This document shows, piece by piece, positions 43,101 to 52,190 of a stretch of 64,000 nt of DNA (position 1 is the stretch's first letter; each line of letters begins with the position of its first letter). Source of the stretch: Gemmobacter lanyuensis. Its GTDB lineage: Bacteria; Pseudomonadota; Alphaproteobacteria; Rhodobacterales; Rhodobacteraceae. The position numbers and the translations under genes were made by a program. The stretch covers positions 122,180-186,179 of the forward strand of contig NZ_BMYQ01000001.1 of the NCBI RefSeq assembly GCF_014652355.1, read 5' to 3'. The notes under the pieces were generated by a model. That model saw only the letters and a program-made list of their open reading frames with translations. It was not told the DNA's origin and ran no database searches.

Positions 43101-44071
43101 CCGAAGAGCCGGTGGCCCCGCGCGCCTTCGTGCCGCCGCTGCCGGTCTATCCTGTGTTCCTGGACCTGCCGCTTCTGACGGGGGATGAGGCCCCCCATGC
43201 GCCGCATCTGGCGATTTCCGCGCGGCCCTGGCGCGGGCCGGTCACGCTCTGGTCCTCGGATGAAGATGCGGGCTATCGGCCCAACCTGTCTGTCACGGTG
43301 TCGGCCACGGTGGGGCGGACGCTGACCCCGCTTGCCGCCGCCGCGCCGGGGCGGTGGGACCGGGGGCCTGCGCTGCGGGTGCGGCTGGGGTCGGGGGTGC
43401 TGACCTCGGCCGGGCAGCGGGCAGTGCTGAACGGGGCCAATGCCCTTGCGATTGGAAACCCCGACACCGACATCTGGGAGGTGCTGCAATTCGCGCGCGC
43501 CGATCTGGTGGGGCCTCAGACCTATGACCTGTCGCTGCGGCTGCGGGGGCAGGCGGGGACCGATGGCATCATGCCTGCGGTTTGGCCCGTGGGCAGCCAG
43601 ATCGTGCTTCTGGACCGGGCGCTGCAGCAGATTGACCTTGCGGCCTCGGCGCGGGGGCTTGCGCGACACTACCGGGTGGGCCTGTCGGCGCGGGGAACGG
43701 ATGACCCTACGGTCGTGCACGTGGAACGCTCCTTTGCGGGTGTGGGGCTGCGGCCCTATGCGCCGGTGCATCTGCGGATGACGGAGAACGGCGGGGATCT
43801 GACTTTCACCTGGGTGCGCCGTACGCGGATCGATGGCGATAGCTGGCTTTCGCCCGAAGTTCCCCTGGGCGAGGACCGCGAACTTTATCAGATCGAGCTT
43901 TGGCAGGGCGGAACGCGCCTCCGCTCGGTCCAGGTTCCGCAACCCGGCTGGACCTATACCGCGGCCGAGCGTGCGGCGGATGGCGTGGCAGGGACGGTGA
44001 CGGTCGAGGTCGCGCAGGTTTCGGCCCGCTTTGGCGCGGGGCCTGCGGCGCGGCGGGATGTCCTGCTCTGA
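40178..44071 (+). CDS. GTA g15, large tail hub/host-recognition protein
   Basis: 1297 residues. An N-terminal glycine-rich segment is followed by hub domains; around residues 390-700 lies the GTA TIM-barrel domain (HYAHLCAAAGGVDAFCIGSE, YAADWSEYFGYHVDGN, DFIGIDNYMPLADWRD), then phage tail hub-like and C-terminal receptor-binding parts. It forms the megatron-like tail tip in RcGTA. It is the last gene of the cluster and is full length, so the cluster appears functional. Confidence 0.93.
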   Translation: MATLLLSAAGSALGAGFGGTVLGLSGAVIGRAVGATLGRVIDQKILGGGSDAVEIGRIDRFRLMGASDGAAVAQVFGRMRVSGQVIWATRFQESSRTQGGGKGVPRPETTTYSYSISLAVALCAGEITGIGRIWADGAEIAPGTLNLRVYTGSESQLPDPRIEAVEGADAAPAYRGIAYVVIEDLDLGRFGNRVPQLSFEVIRPAQGALADQVTTLQEAVRGVALIPGTGEFALATTPVHYGAGDDATRSANMNSARETPDLLASLHNLETDLPKCGSVSLVVSWFGNDLRCGQCEVQPKVEQLQEEGRGQVWRAGGIDRAAAQVVPQVSGASVYGGTPSDASVIQAIRAIRASGREVMFYPFILMEQLAGNGRADPWSDAADQPDLPWRGRITLNRAPGQAGSSDRSAAAAAEVAAFFGSAQPGHFATTGETVTYGGPAEWRYRRFILHYAHLCAAAGGVDAFCIGSEMVALTQIRGAGDSFPAVVALRQLAAEVRAILGPGTKISYAADWSEYFGYHVDGNVYFHLDPLWSDPNIDFIGIDNYMPLADWRDGDRHADAGWGSVHDLGYLKANIAGGEGFDWYYDSAEAADAQIRTPITDGAHDEPWVFRYKDLRSWWSLPHHNRINGERLTQPTDWVPGSKPIRFTEYGCAAIDKGANQPNKFLDPKSSESMLPRYSSGRRDDLMQMQYLIAMAEFWTDPAHNPASTLYSGRMVDWARAHAWAWDARPFPAFPSRSDIWTDGDNYARGHWLTGRASSQPLAAVVAELCEQAGLTQIDVTGLRGVVRGYVAEDVGPARARLQSLMLAYGFDAVDRGGILQFRMRTGRAVAVLDPARLALAPDLSAVTEATRSPEVELAGRVMISHYEAAGDYEMRQAEARLADNQNLGIAQTDLALALTGSEGVTIAERWLAEARLARESLRFALPPSLSHIGAGDVVTHAGTHYRIDRVDQAETLMVEALRTDPSVYRPGDFPEEPVAPRAFVPPLPVYPVFLDLPLLTGDEAPHAPHLAISARPWRGPVTLWSSDEDAGYRPNLSVTVSATVGRTLTPLAAAAPGRWDRGPALRVRLGSGVLTSAGQRAVLNGANALAIGNPDTDIWEVLQFARADLVGPQTYDLSLRLRGQAGTDGIMPAVWPVGSQIVLLDRALQQIDLAASARGLARHYRVGLSARGTDDPTVVHVERSFAGVGLRPYAPVHLRMTENGGDLTFTWVRRTRIDGDSWLSPEVPLGEDRELYQIELWQGGTRLRSVQVPQPGWTYTAAERAADGVAGTVTVEVAQVSARFGAGPAARRDVLL

Positions 44072-44143
44072 CCCCCGGCGGGGGGCTGGCTGTTTTCCCG
44101 TTTCGCGCTATACTGGGTGCCGAGAAACGATCGGAGATTGGCC

Positions 44144-44956
44144 ATGGCCGAGACGAAACAGAAGGTAGCCCCCCTCGATCCCGTCTGGTCCCGCGTCTGT
44201 GACGAGGCGGTCGCCGCCATTGCGGTCGAACCGCTTCTGGGCGGGCTGGTCCATTCCAGCCTGCTGCACCACCCGACGATGGAACGCGCGCTGGCCTATC
44301 GCTTTTCGCTGAAACTCGCCTCGGGTGAGATGAGCGAACAGATCCTGCGCGAGATCGCGGATGAAGCCTATCAATCCGACCCGCTGCTGGGGCAATCGGC
44401 GCGGGCCGATCTGATGGCGGTCTATGACCGTGATCCCGCCTGCCACCGCTATCTGCAGCCCATCCTGTTCTTCAAGGGCTATCAGGCGGTGCAGGCCTAC
44501 CGTGTGGGCCACTGGCTTTGGGGGCAGGGGCGGCACGATCTGTCTTACTTCGTGCAGATGCGCGTGTCCGAGGTGTTTGGCGTCGATATTCACCCCGCTG
44601 CCCGTCTGGGCAAGGGCATCATGATCGACCACGCCCATTCCATCGTGATCGGGGAAACCGCGGTCGTGGGCGATAATGTCTCGATGCTGCATTCCGTCAC
44701 GCTGGGCGGCACTGGCAAGGAAGATGGCGACCGTCATCCGAAGATCGAGGATGGCGTGCTGATCGGCGCCGGGGCCAAGGTGCTGGGCAATATCCGCATC
44801 GGCCACTGCTCGCGCATCGCGGCGGGGTCGGTCGTGCTGGCGGATGTTCCGCCCTGCACCACGGTGGCAGGCGTTCCCGCCAAGGTGGTGGGCGAGGCGG
44901 GCTGTTCCCAGCCCGCGCTGACGATGGATCAGCGCCTCAAGAACTGCCAATACTGA
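44144..44956 (+). CDS. cysE: Serine O-acetyltransferase
   Basis: 270 residues from the ATG at 44144 (MAETKQKVAPLD), with CGGAG upstream. It acetylates serine as the first step to cysteine. The N-terminal SATase domain (about residues 15-130) is followed by a left-handed beta-helix with hexapeptide repeats (IDHAHSIVIGETAVVGDN, VLIGAGAKVLGNIRIG) and the catalytic histidine in HSVTLGGTG. It follows the GTA cluster in the same direction, as in other Rhodobacter genomes, but is not part of it. Confidence 0.95.
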   Translation: MAETKQKVAPLDPVWSRVCDEAVAAIAVEPLLGGLVHSSLLHHPTMERALAYRFSLKLASGEMSEQILREIADEAYQSDPLLGQSARADLMAVYDRDPACHRYLQPILFFKGYQAVQAYRVGHWLWGQGRHDLSYFVQMRVSEVFGVDIHPAARLGKGIMIDHAHSIVIGETAVVGDNVSMLHSVTLGGTGKEDGDRHPKIEDGVLIGAGAKVLGNIRIGHCSRIAAGSVVLADVPPCTTVAGVPAKVVGEAGCSQPALTMDQRLKNCQY

Positions 44957-44970
44957 TGATCCAGAACAGC

Positions 44971-45002
44971 AAAAAGCCCCGGAGTTTCCTCCGGGGCTTT
45001 TT
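44971..45002. terminator. Bidirectional terminator between cysE and pdhC
   Basis: AAAAAGCCCCGGAG and CTCCGGGGCTTTTT form a perfect stem with a TTTC loop, giving T-runs on both strands. It serves both convergent genes. Confidence 0.9.
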
Positions 45003-45017
45003 CGTTTGTCGCAGGGC

Positions 45018-46322
45018 TCAGGCCAGCATGAGCATCGGGTTTTCGAGGTTCTCGATGATCGCCTTCAGGAACTCGGCCCCCAGCGCACCATCGATCACCC
45101 GGTGATCGACCGAGAGCGTCATCGACATCATCGTGGCGACCTTGATCTCGCCATCCTTGCCGACGACGGGCTTCTTCACCCCGGCGCCCACGGCCAGGAT
45201 CGACCCATGCGGCGGGTTGATCACGGCGTCAAAGTTCTCGACCCCCATCATCCCAAGGTTCGAAATCGCAAAGCTGCCGCCCTGATATTCATGCGGGGCC
45301 AGCTTCTTGGTCTTGGCGCGGGTGGCCAGGTCCTTCATCTCGGCCGACAGGGCCGAGAGCGATTTCTTGTCGGCATCGCGCAGCACGGGGGTGAACAGGC
45401 CACCCTCGACCGCCACGGCCACCGCAACGTCCGAGGGTTTGAGCTTCAGCATCCGGTCGCCGGCCCAGACCGCATTGGCATTGGGCACGGCTTGCAGCGC
45501 CAGCGCGCAGGCCTTGATGATGAAGTCATTGACCGACAGCTTCACGCCACGCCCTTCGAGCGATTTGTTCAGCTGTTCGCGGAAGGCCATCAGCGTATCC
45601 AGCTGTACCTCGCGGCGCAGGTAGAAATGCGGGATGGTCTGCTTGGCTTCGGTCAGACGGGCCGCGATGGTGCGGCGCATGCCGTCGAGCGGCACTTCCT
45701 CATAGGCGCGGTCGGCATACATCTTCAGCACGGCATCCGACGACGGGCCTTGCGCAACCGCCGCTGGGGCGGGGGCCGCAGCAGCGACCGGCGCGGCGAC
45801 AGCGGCTGCCGGGGTCGCGGCCTTGGGTGCAGCAACCGCACCCTCGACATCGGCCTTCACGATCCGCCCATGCGGACCCGAACCCTTGACCGAGGTCAGG
45901 TCCAGACCCTTGTCCGCCGCGATGCGCCGTGCGAGCGGCGAGGCAAAGACCCGCGCGCCGCCCGCCATGGGCGCCGCCGGGGCCGCAGCCACCGGCGCAG
46001 CCGCCGGTGCCGCCGCCACAGGGGCCGCAGCAGGTGCAGCCGCAGCCGCAGGGGCCGCAACGGTGGCGTCGGCGCTGTCGCCCTCTTCCAGCAGGACCGC
46101 GATCGGGGTGTTCACCTTCACCGCCGCCGTGCCTTCGGCTACCAGCAGCTTGCCGATCACGCCTTCATCGACGGCCTCGAACTCCATCGTGGCCTTGTCG
46201 GTCTCGATCTCGGCGATCACCTGACCGGATTTCACCGTGTCGCCCTCTTTCACCAGCCATTTGGCCAGCGTGCCTTCCTCCATCGTGGGGGAAAGCGCAG
46301 GCATCAGTACTTCTACAGCCAT
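45018..46322 (-). CDS. pdhC: Pyruvate dehydrogenase E2, dihydrolipoamide acetyltransferase
   Basis: 434 residues. One N-terminal lipoyl domain carries the lipoyl-lysine motif [12 protein letters not shown] (Lys at about 43). An Ala/Pro linker follows, then the E1/E3-binding domain ([20 protein letters not shown]) and the catalytic domain, with the active-site motif [13 protein letters not shown]. It passes acetyl groups to CoA. It is the last gene of pdhABC; the E3 gene is not next to it. The lipoyl domain is nearly identical to that in pdhB. Confidence 0.95.
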   Translation of the reverse strand: MAVEVLMPALSPTMEEGTLAKWLVKEGDTVKSGQVIAEIETDKATMEFEAVDEGVIGKLLVAEGTAAVKVNTPIAVLLEEGDSADATVAAPAAAAAPAAAPVAAAPAAAPVAAAPAAPMAGGARVFASPLARRIAADKGLDLTSVKGSGPHGRIVKADVEGAVAAPKAATPAAAVAAPVAAAAPAPAAVAQGPSSDAVLKMYADRAYEEVPLDGMRRTIAARLTEAKQTIPHFYLRREVQLDTLMAFREQLNKSLEGRGVKLSVNDFIIKACALALQAVPNANAVWAGDRMLKLKPSDVAVAVAVEGGLFTPVLRDADKKSLSALSAEMKDLATRAKTKKLAPHEYQGGSFAISNLGMMGVENFDAVINPPHGSILAVGAGVKKPVVGKDGEIKVATMMSMTLSVDHRVIDGALGAEFLKAIIENLENPMLMLA

Positions 46323-46332
46323 GTCCCTGACC

Positions 46333-47694
46333 TCAGCGATAGCAGACGGATTTCACGGCTTCGACCACTTCCGCAGTCGTCACCAGGGCGAGCTTTTCAA
46401 GGTTCGCGGCATAGGGCATCGGCACGTCCTTGCCCGTGCACGTCACCACCGGCGCATCGAGATAGTCGAAGGCGCGCTGCATGATGGTCGAGGCGAGGTG
46501 ATCGCCAATGGACCCCACGGGGAAGCCCTCTTCCACGGTGACGCAACGGTTGGTCTTCATCACGCTGGCCAGCACGGTGTCATAGTCGATCGGGCGAAGG
46601 GTGCGCAGGTCGATGACTTCGGCGCTGATCCCGTCGGCAGCCAGCTTGTCGGCCGCTTCCAGCGCATAGGTCATGCCGATCCCGAAGGAGACGATGGTCA
46701 CATCGGTGCCTTCGCGCCAGATGCGGGCCTTGCCGAAGGGGATGGTGAAGTCGTCCAGTGCCGGAACCTCGAACGAGCGGCCATACAGGATCTCGTTTTC
46801 AAGGAAGATCACCGGGTTCGGATCGCGGATCGCCTGTTTCAGCAGGCCCTTCGCGTCAGCCGCCGAATAGGGCATCACCACCTTCAGACCGGGGATCGCG
46901 GCATACCAGGCGGCATAGTCCTGGCTGTGCTGCGCGCCGACCCGGGCGGCGGCACCATTGGCGCCGCGGAACACGATCGGGCAGCCCAGCTGACCGCCCG
47001 ACATGTAATTCGTCTTGGCGGCCGAGTTGATCAGATGGTCGATCGCCTGCATGGCGAAGTTGAAGGTCATGAATTCGACGATCGGCTGCAGACCGCCCCA
47101 GGCAGCCCCCACGGCCAGACCGGCAAAACCATGCTCGGTGATCGGCGTGTCGATCACGCGCTTGGCGCCGAATTCATCCAGAAGGCCCTGGCTGATCTTG
47201 TAGGCGCCCTGATATTCGCCGACCTCTTCCCCCATGAGGAAGACGCCCGGATTGGCGCGCATCTCTTCGGCCATGGCCTCGCGCAGGGCCTCGCGCACGG
47301 TCATGGTTTTCATCGGCGTGCCTTCCGGCCAATCGGCCGAGGCTTTGGACACCACCGCCACCGGGGCGACCGGGGCCGCAGCGACAGGTGCCGCCGCCAC
47401 AGGGGCCGCAGCAGCGGGCGCCGCCGGGGCAGGGGCCGCATCGGCGCTTTCGCCCTCTTCGACCAGAACGGCGATGGGGGTGTTCACCTTCACGCTGGGG
47501 GTGCCTTCGGCGACCAGCAGCTTGCCGACGATGCCTTCATCGACGGCCTCGAATTCCATCGTGGCCTTGTCGGTCTCGATCTCGGCGATGATCTGGCCGG
47601 ATTTGACGGTATCGCCCTCTTTCACCAGCCATTTGGCCAGCGTGCCTTCCTCCATCGTGGGGGAGAGCGCGGGCATCAGAACTTGCGTAGCCAT
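46333..47694 (-). CDS. pdhB: Pyruvate dehydrogenase E1 beta subunit with an N-terminal lipoyl domain
   Basis: 453 residues. The first ~80 residues are a lipoyl domain ([12 protein letters not shown]), then an Ala/Pro linker of about 40 residues, then a normal E1 beta domain ([46 protein letters not shown]). A lipoyl domain on E1 beta is known in alphaproteobacteria. The lipoyl coding DNA shares long identical runs with the one in pdhC. It lies 14 bases after pdhA and 10 bases before pdhC. Confidence 0.95.
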   Translation of the reverse strand: MATQVLMPALSPTMEEGTLAKWLVKEGDTVKSGQIIAEIETDKATMEFEAVDEGIVGKLLVAEGTPSVKVNTPIAVLVEEGESADAAPAPAAPAAAAPVAAAPVAAAPVAPVAVVSKASADWPEGTPMKTMTVREALREAMAEEMRANPGVFLMGEEVGEYQGAYKISQGLLDEFGAKRVIDTPITEHGFAGLAVGAAWGGLQPIVEFMTFNFAMQAIDHLINSAAKTNYMSGGQLGCPIVFRGANGAAARVGAQHSQDYAAWYAAIPGLKVVMPYSAADAKGLLKQAIRDPNPVIFLENEILYGRSFEVPALDDFTIPFGKARIWREGTDVTIVSFGIGMTYALEAADKLAADGISAEVIDLRTLRPIDYDTVLASVMKTNRCVTVEEGFPVGSIGDHLASTIMQRAFDYLDAPVVTCTGKDVPMPYAANLEKLALVTTAEVVEAVKSVCYR

Positions 47695-47708
47695 TCGTCG
47701 TGTCTCCC

Positions 47709-48698
47709 TCAGGCGTAGATGTCGGTCCAGAGCTCGCTCAGCGGCGGCTCGGGGCTGTCTTTCGAGAATTCGGCGGCCTCGTTCACGATGGCCTTGATGT
47801 CCTTGTCGATGGCCTTCAGCTCGTCATCGCTGGCAAGGCCGCCCTGCAGCAGCAGGTCGCGGACATGTTCGATGGCGTCCTTTTCAGACTTCATCTTTTC
47901 CACTTCCTCGCGGGTGCGATACTTAGCCGGGTCCGACATGGAGTGGCCGCGGTAGCGGTAGGTCATCATTTCGAGGATGTAGGGGCCATCGCCCGCGCGG
48001 CAGGCGGCAATCGCCTTTTCGCCCGCGGCCTTCACGGCCAGCACATCCATGCCATCGACCGCTTCGCCCTTGATGCCATAGGCCGCGCCGCGTTCCCAAA
48101 GCGAGGGCGACTTGGTCGAGCGTTTGACGCTGGTGCCCATCGCATACTGGTTGTTTTCGATCACGAAGACCACCGGCAGGTTCCACAGCTGGGCCATGTT
48201 GTAGGTCTCATAGACCTGGCCCTGGTTTGCTGCGCCATCGCCGAAATAGGTGAAGGTCACATTGTCATTGCCGTTATATTTGTCGGCAAAGGCCAGACCC
48301 GCCCCCAGCGGCACCTGCGCGCCGACGATGCCATGCCCGCCGTAGAAGTGCTTCTCGCGTGAGAACATGTGCATCGAGCCGCCCTTCCCCTTGGAATAGC
48401 CGCCGATGCGCCCGGTCAGTTCCGCCATCACGCCCTTGGGGTCCATGCCGCAGGCCAGCATATGGCCGTGGTCACGGTAGCTGGTGATGCGCTTGTCGCC
48501 CTCTTTCGTCGCGGCCTCAAGGCCAACGACGACGGCTTCCTGACCGATGTAGAGGTGGCAGAAGCCCCCGATCAGACCCATCCCGTAGAGCTGCCCGGCC
48601 TTTTCCTCAAAACGGCGGATGAGCAGCATCTCGCGGTAGTATTTCAGAAGTTCCTCTTTCGAGACATTGGGTCTCTCCGGTGCCTTCTTGGTGGCCAT
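47709..48698 (-). CDS. pdhA: Pyruvate dehydrogenase E1 alpha subunit
   Basis: 329 residues from the ATG at 48698 ([17 protein letters not shown]), with GGGAGGGAG before it. The thiamine diphosphate motif runs from [20 protein letters not shown] to VFVIENN, and the phosphorylation-loop-like [15 protein letters not shown] is present. With E1 beta it decarboxylates pyruvate and loads the lipoyl groups. It opens the pdhABC operon downstream of the ftsB-like gene. Confidence 0.95.
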   Translation of the reverse strand: MATKKAPERPNVSKEELLKYYREMLLIRRFEEKAGQLYGMGLIGGFCHLYIGQEAVVVGLEAATKEGDKRITSYRDHGHMLACGMDPKGVMAELTGRIGGYSKGKGGSMHMFSREKHFYGGHGIVGAQVPLGAGLAFADKYNGNDNVTFTYFGDGAANQGQVYETYNMAQLWNLPVVFVIENNQYAMGTSVKRSTKSPSLWERGAAYGIKGEAVDGMDVLAVKAAGEKAIAACRAGDGPYILEMMTYRYRGHSMSDPAKYRTREEVEKMKSEKDAIEHVRDLLLQGGLASDDELKAIDKDIKAIVNEAAEFSKDSPEPPLSELWTDIYA

Positions 48699-48853
48699 AC
48701 GGCTCCCTCCCATGGTGGCGGAATAGTTCAGCGTTAAACTATCTCTACTTTATCGGAGAAATAAGGCCGCACGCAAGCATTACCGTCGCCGCGCCGCAGC
48801 ATGGCGGCGGGCTTTGGCGCGGCTGTCAGGGAAACACGTGGCGGAGCAGCCGG

Positions 48854-49156
48854 TCAGCGGATCACGATCTCATCGGCGCGGATATAGCCCAGCACGTCAC
48901 GGACCTGTTCATCCAGCAGATCGAGATCGAGATAGGCGTCCGACAGGCGATGGGTGCGGTTCTGCAATTCGGCCAATTCGGCCTTCAGGCGGTCACGCTC
49001 GGCCGCCAGTTGATCGGCCTCGGCGTTGATCTGCACGCGGCGGAAAACCCCGTAATCGCCTTGCACGGCGGCGAAGGTGAAATAGCCCCCCAGCGCCACG
49101 GCCAGCGCGAAGATCATCAGATTGCCGACGGAAAAGCGGTGGGTCTGCGCGGTCAT
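48854..49156 (-). CDS. ftsB: FtsB/DivIC-type septum formation protein
   Basis: 100 residues: one N-terminal membrane segment (LMIFALAVALGGYFTFAAV, about residues 13-31) and a coiled coil (EADQLAAERDRLKAELAELQ). This is the layout of FtsB/DivIC, a bitopic divisome protein. It lies upstream of pdhA in many alphaproteobacteria. The chosen ATG at 49156 has GAGG before it; a GTG one codon earlier is also possible. Confidence 0.8.
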   Translation of the reverse strand: MTAQTHRFSVGNLMIFALAVALGGYFTFAAVQGDYGVFRRVQINAEADQLAAERDRLKAELAELQNRTHRLSDAYLDLDLLDEQVRDVLGYIRADEIVIR

Positions 49157-49281
49157 CACTTGCCTCGTTCAGCCGCATCTCATTGGGCGGACGCGGTTCT
49201 GGAACTATGCCACAGGGCTGCTGCCTTGGGAATCCGCAAAATGGTCTGCCGCGCGCGCTGGTCCGATCAGGGCCACTGCTT

Positions 49282-49310
49282 TTGGTGCATTTGACCGGTA
49301 TCAATACAAT
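49282..49310 (+). promoter_or_regulatory. Possible promoter of the RTX gene at 49414
   Basis: TTGGTG (49282-49287), 17 bases, then TACAAT (49305-49310). The -10 is good and the -35 weak. It is the best candidate in the 257-bp gap, leaving a leader of about 100 bases. Confidence 0.35.
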
Positions 49311-49413
49311 CCGGTTCAACATTTCCTATGTTTTGACCCGAGTCGCATGAAGGTTTGGCAAAAGTCAGCCGTTAAGGGGGGGGCGGTCCGGCACGGACCT
49401 GCAGGAGAACACA

Positions 49414-50304
49414 ATGGCCCGCTTCGTCACCACACAAAACATTCGCCGCGGCTTCGATCTGGAAGGCGGGCTTGACGATGCCTTGGGCGGGATGGTGCGC
49501 GATGCGGGCGGGCGGGCGACCTATGGCTGGGGCGGTCTGCAGGTCGTTCTGGCAGGCAGCTACACGCTCGACCCGGCCGGGCGCGCCAGTGGGACCGTGA
49601 CCCAGGTGACAGTCCTTGGCCGGGTGCGCGTGGACGGAGAGTTGACGCGCCTGCCGATCGCCCAGATCAGCAATTTCACGGCGGATGCTGCTGATCTTGT
49701 GGCCGATCTGCGGCAGGCGACGGGGCAGACGCTGGCCAGTGCCCTGCTTGCCGGGAATGACTCGATGGTGGGGTCGGGCTGGCGCGACCATCTGCTGGGT
49801 CTGGCAGGCAATGACACGCTGGTGGGCGGCGGCGGTGCCGATAGCCTGAATGGCGGGGGTGGCCGCGATCATCTGCTGGGCGGGGCGGGGGCGGACCTCG
49901 TGCTGGGGGGCGATGGCAATGACCAGCTGCAGGGCGATTATGGCCGGGATACGCTGACCGGGGGAGCGGGGAATGATTACCTGCTGGGCGGGCTTCAGGA
50001 TGATCTGCTGGAAGGCGGCGCGGGCGCCGACCGCCACCGGGGGGGCGAGGGGACCGATGTCTTCATCTTTCGCGGGTCGCATGGTCCCGATGTCGTGGGG
50101 GACTTCACGCTGGACGATCTGCTTGTCCTCGGGCCGGAATATTGGGCGGGACATCTGACTGCGGGCGAGCTGCTTGAGGATCATGCCACGCAGATGATGA
50201 ACGGGGTCATGCTGCAAACCGGCACCAATTCGATCTTCATTCTGGGGTGGGAAGATATCGACACCCTTGGCGGGCGTTTGCGGTCGGTGGACCAGCTACT
50301 CTGA
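49414..50304 (+). CDS. RTX calcium-binding protein
   Basis: 296 residues, starting at the ATG at 49414 after AGGAGA. The N-terminal third (NIRRGFDLEGGLDDALGGMV) is of unknown type. From about residue 125 there are RTX nonapeptides (GNDTLVGGGGADSLNGGGG and following), then a C-terminal segment that could be the type I secretion signal. It has no N-terminal signal peptide. It resembles the RTX gene at 23325 only in the repeats. Confidence 0.85.
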   Translation: MARFVTTQNIRRGFDLEGGLDDALGGMVRDAGGRATYGWGGLQVVLAGSYTLDPAGRASGTVTQVTVLGRVRVDGELTRLPIAQISNFTADAADLVADLRQATGQTLASALLAGNDSMVGSGWRDHLLGLAGNDTLVGGGGADSLNGGGGRDHLLGGAGADLVLGGDGNDQLQGDYGRDTLTGGAGNDYLLGGLQDDLLEGGAGADRHRGGEGTDVFIFRGSHGPDVVGDFTLDDLLVLGPEYWAGHLTAGELLEDHATQMMNGVMLQTGTNSIFILGWEDIDTLGGRLRSVDQLL

Positions 50305-50311
50305 CCCGATG

Positions 50312-50342
50312 AAAAAGGCCCGCATCCGGGGATGCGGGCCTT
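50312..50342 (-). terminator. Terminator of pgk (convergent with RTX gene)
   Basis: AAGGCCCGCATC and GATGCGGGCCTT form the stem. On the minus strand it is followed by TTTTT, so it best fits the end of pgk; it may also slow the RTX transcript. Confidence 0.85.
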
Positions 50343-50348
50343 GCAGGA

Positions 50349-51539
50349 TCAGCCGTTCAGCGCGGCCACGCCGGGCAGTTCCTTGCCCTCCATCCATTCG
50401 AGGAAGGCGCCCCCGGCGGTAGAGATGAAGCTGAAATCATCGGCCGCCCCGGCCTTGTTCAGCGCGGCAACCGTATCGCCGCCGCCCGCGACCGAAACCA
50501 GCGTCCCGGCCTTGGTGGCCGCCGCCGCCGCACGCGCCGCCGCATTGGTGGCGGCATCGAAAGGCTCAAGCTCGAAGGCGCCAAGGGGGCCGTTCCAGAT
50601 CAGGGTCTTGGCCTGGGCAAACACCGCCTCGATGGCGGCCACCGAGCGCGGGCCGGCATCCAGGATCATCGCATCCGCCGGGCAGGCGTTGGCCGCCACG
50701 GTTTCATGCGCGGCATGGGCCTTGAAGTCGCGCGCCACAACCACATCCACCGGCAGGTGAATGGTGCAGCCCGCCGCCGCGGCCTTGGCCAGAATTTCGC
50801 GCGCGGTATCGGCCATGTCGCGTTCCGCCAGCGATTTGCCAACCTCGATCCCCTGGGCCACGAGGAAGGTATTGGCCATGCCGCCGCCGATCACCAGGTG
50901 GTCGACCTTGGTCACAAGGTTCCCCAGCAGATCAAGCTTGGTCGAAACCTTGGCGCCGCCCACGACGGCCACCACCGGACGCACCGGCGTGCCAAGGGCG
51001 GCTTCCAGCGCCTTCAGCTCGGCCGCCATCAGACGACCCGCGGCGGAGGGCAGCAGATGCGCCAGACCTGCGGTCGAGGCATGGGCGCGGTGCGCGGCGG
51101 AAAAGGCGTCATTCACAAAGACATCGCCAAGGGCCGCCATCTCGCGCGCCAAGGCTTCGTCGTTCTTTTCCTCGCCCGCATGGAAGCGGGTGTTTTCCAG
51201 CAGCACCACCGCATCGCCCGAGGCCGAGGCGATCGCGGCCTTGGCAGGCTCACCGATGCAGTCGGTGGCAAAGACCACGGGTGAACCCAGCGCCGCCGCC
51301 AGCGCGTCTTTCACATGCCCAAGGCTCATTTCCGGGACGACCTTGCCCTTGGGGCGGTCGAAATGGGCCAGCAGCACCACGCGCCCGCCCTTGGCCTGGA
51401 TGTCCTTTACCGTCGGCACGATCTTTTCGATCCGCGTGGCATCGGTCACCACGCCGTTTTCCATCGGCACGTTGATATCCACGCGCGTCAGGACGGTTTT
51501 GCCCGACAGGTCCATATCGTCGAGAGTTTTCCAAGCCAT
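50349..51539 (-). CDS. pgk: Phosphoglycerate kinase
   Basis: 396 residues from the ATG at 51539 ([17 protein letters not shown]), with GAGGAGG before it. Substrate-binding [11 protein letters not shown] and HFDRPKGK are visible, as are [10 protein letters not shown] and the nucleotide loop [12 protein letters not shown] near the end. It makes ATP from 1,3-bisphosphoglycerate in glycolysis and the reverse in carbon fixation. It stands alone here. Confidence 0.96.
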   Translation of the reverse strand: MAWKTLDDMDLSGKTVLTRVDINVPMENGVVTDATRIEKIVPTVKDIQAKGGRVVLLAHFDRPKGKVVPEMSLGHVKDALAAALGSPVVFATDCIGEPAKAAIASASGDAVVLLENTRFHAGEEKNDEALAREMAALGDVFVNDAFSAAHRAHASTAGLAHLLPSAAGRLMAAELKALEAALGTPVRPVVAVVGGAKVSTKLDLLGNLVTKVDHLVIGGGMANTFLVAQGIEVGKSLAERDMADTAREILAKAAAAGCTIHLPVDVVVARDFKAHAAHETVAANACPADAMILDAGPRSVAAIEAVFAQAKTLIWNGPLGAFELEPFDAATNAAARAAAAATKAGTLVSVAGGGDTVAALNKAGAADDFSFISTAGGAFLEWMEGKELPGVAALNG

Positions 51540-51837
51540 TCGCAGCCTCCTCGCATCAGGTTGCCCCTGTTTCCGCCGAAGCGGCCGCAAGGTCAACGGG
51601 CGATGCGGGGGGCATGTGCGCGCCAGTGTGGCAGGGGGCGAAAATCCCCCGCCGATATACAGATTTCATCCACAGGAATCCCCAAGGGCCTGTAGATAAC
51701 CGGCCCTGACTCTGGCCGCGGAATCCCGAAAATCAGCGCTGCCACCAAGAAAACCGGGATCGATTCCGGGGTGGTGCCCCCTGCGGGGCCATGCAGACCG
51801 GCGCGCCGAAGGGCCGCCCAAGACTTGGGGAACAAGC
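51540..51837. other. Gene-free 298-bp gap between pgk and a small gene
   Basis: No credible reading frame. It must hold the pgk promoter on the minus strand and the leader of the small gene at 51838. Several self-complementary stretches occur, for example GGGGG/CCCCC at 51634-51650 and CCGG-N8-CCGG near 51754-51769, but no known RNA family is recognisable. Confidence 0.4.
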
Positions 51838-52089
51838 GTGGAACTGATCGTCGGAAACAAGCGGGTGATCCCCACGGCCATGACCCCCATCCCCGGCGGG
51901 GTCGAGGCGCAATTGGCGGGCGAGGCGCTGCTGTCTGTGCTGGAGGCCACCTTCCACGGCGGCGCCACCATCGAGGTGCTGGGCGGGGATCTGGATCGCC
52001 GTCCGATGGATGTGGCCGAAATCCGCATGGAAGGCGCCAGCACCACCGTCACGCTTGTCTGCTCGGGCGCGGCGCTGCGCCTGAACTGA
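51838..52089 (+). CDS. Small hypothetical protein
   Basis: 83 residues from a GTG at 51838 with GGGGAA upstream. No family recognised. The peptide starts MELIVGNKRVIPTAMTPI and looks like a small beta-rich soluble protein (TIEVLGGDL, TTVTLVCSG). Overlapping frames on the other strand are Arg/Ser-rich shadows. It may be real because the frame has typical third-position GC bias and is followed by a hairpin terminator shared with the next convergent gene. Confidence 0.5.
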   Translation: MELIVGNKRVIPTAMTPIPGGVEAQLAGEALLSVLEATFHGGATIEVLGGDLDRRPMDVAEIRMEGASTTVTLVCSGAALRLN

Positions 52090-52142
52090 GACGGCACGCC
52101 CCTGCGGCGTGCCTCGCCGCGGTCGCAGCGCCGAAATGCAAA

Positions 52143-52170
52143 ACGGCGCGGAGATCCCGCGCCGTCGTCA
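52143..52170. terminator. Hairpin between convergent small genes
   Basis: ACGGCGCGG (52143-52151) and CCGCGCCGT (52157-52165) form a perfect 9-bp stem; T-rich sequence follows at a short distance on the plus strand, and TTTT follows on the minus strand. It likely ends both small transcripts. Confidence 0.6.
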
Positions 52171-52190
52171 TTTTCTGGAAACCTTTGGGA

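Noticed and set aside
30110-44071. Prophage
   Set aside because: No integrase, attachment sites, repressor, replication or lysis genes; gene set, order and chromosomal neighbours match a gene transfer agent.
49348-49362. Sigma-54 element TGGCAAAAGTCAGCC before the RTX gene
   Set aside because: GG-to-GC spacing is one base short, which is not tolerated by sigma-54.
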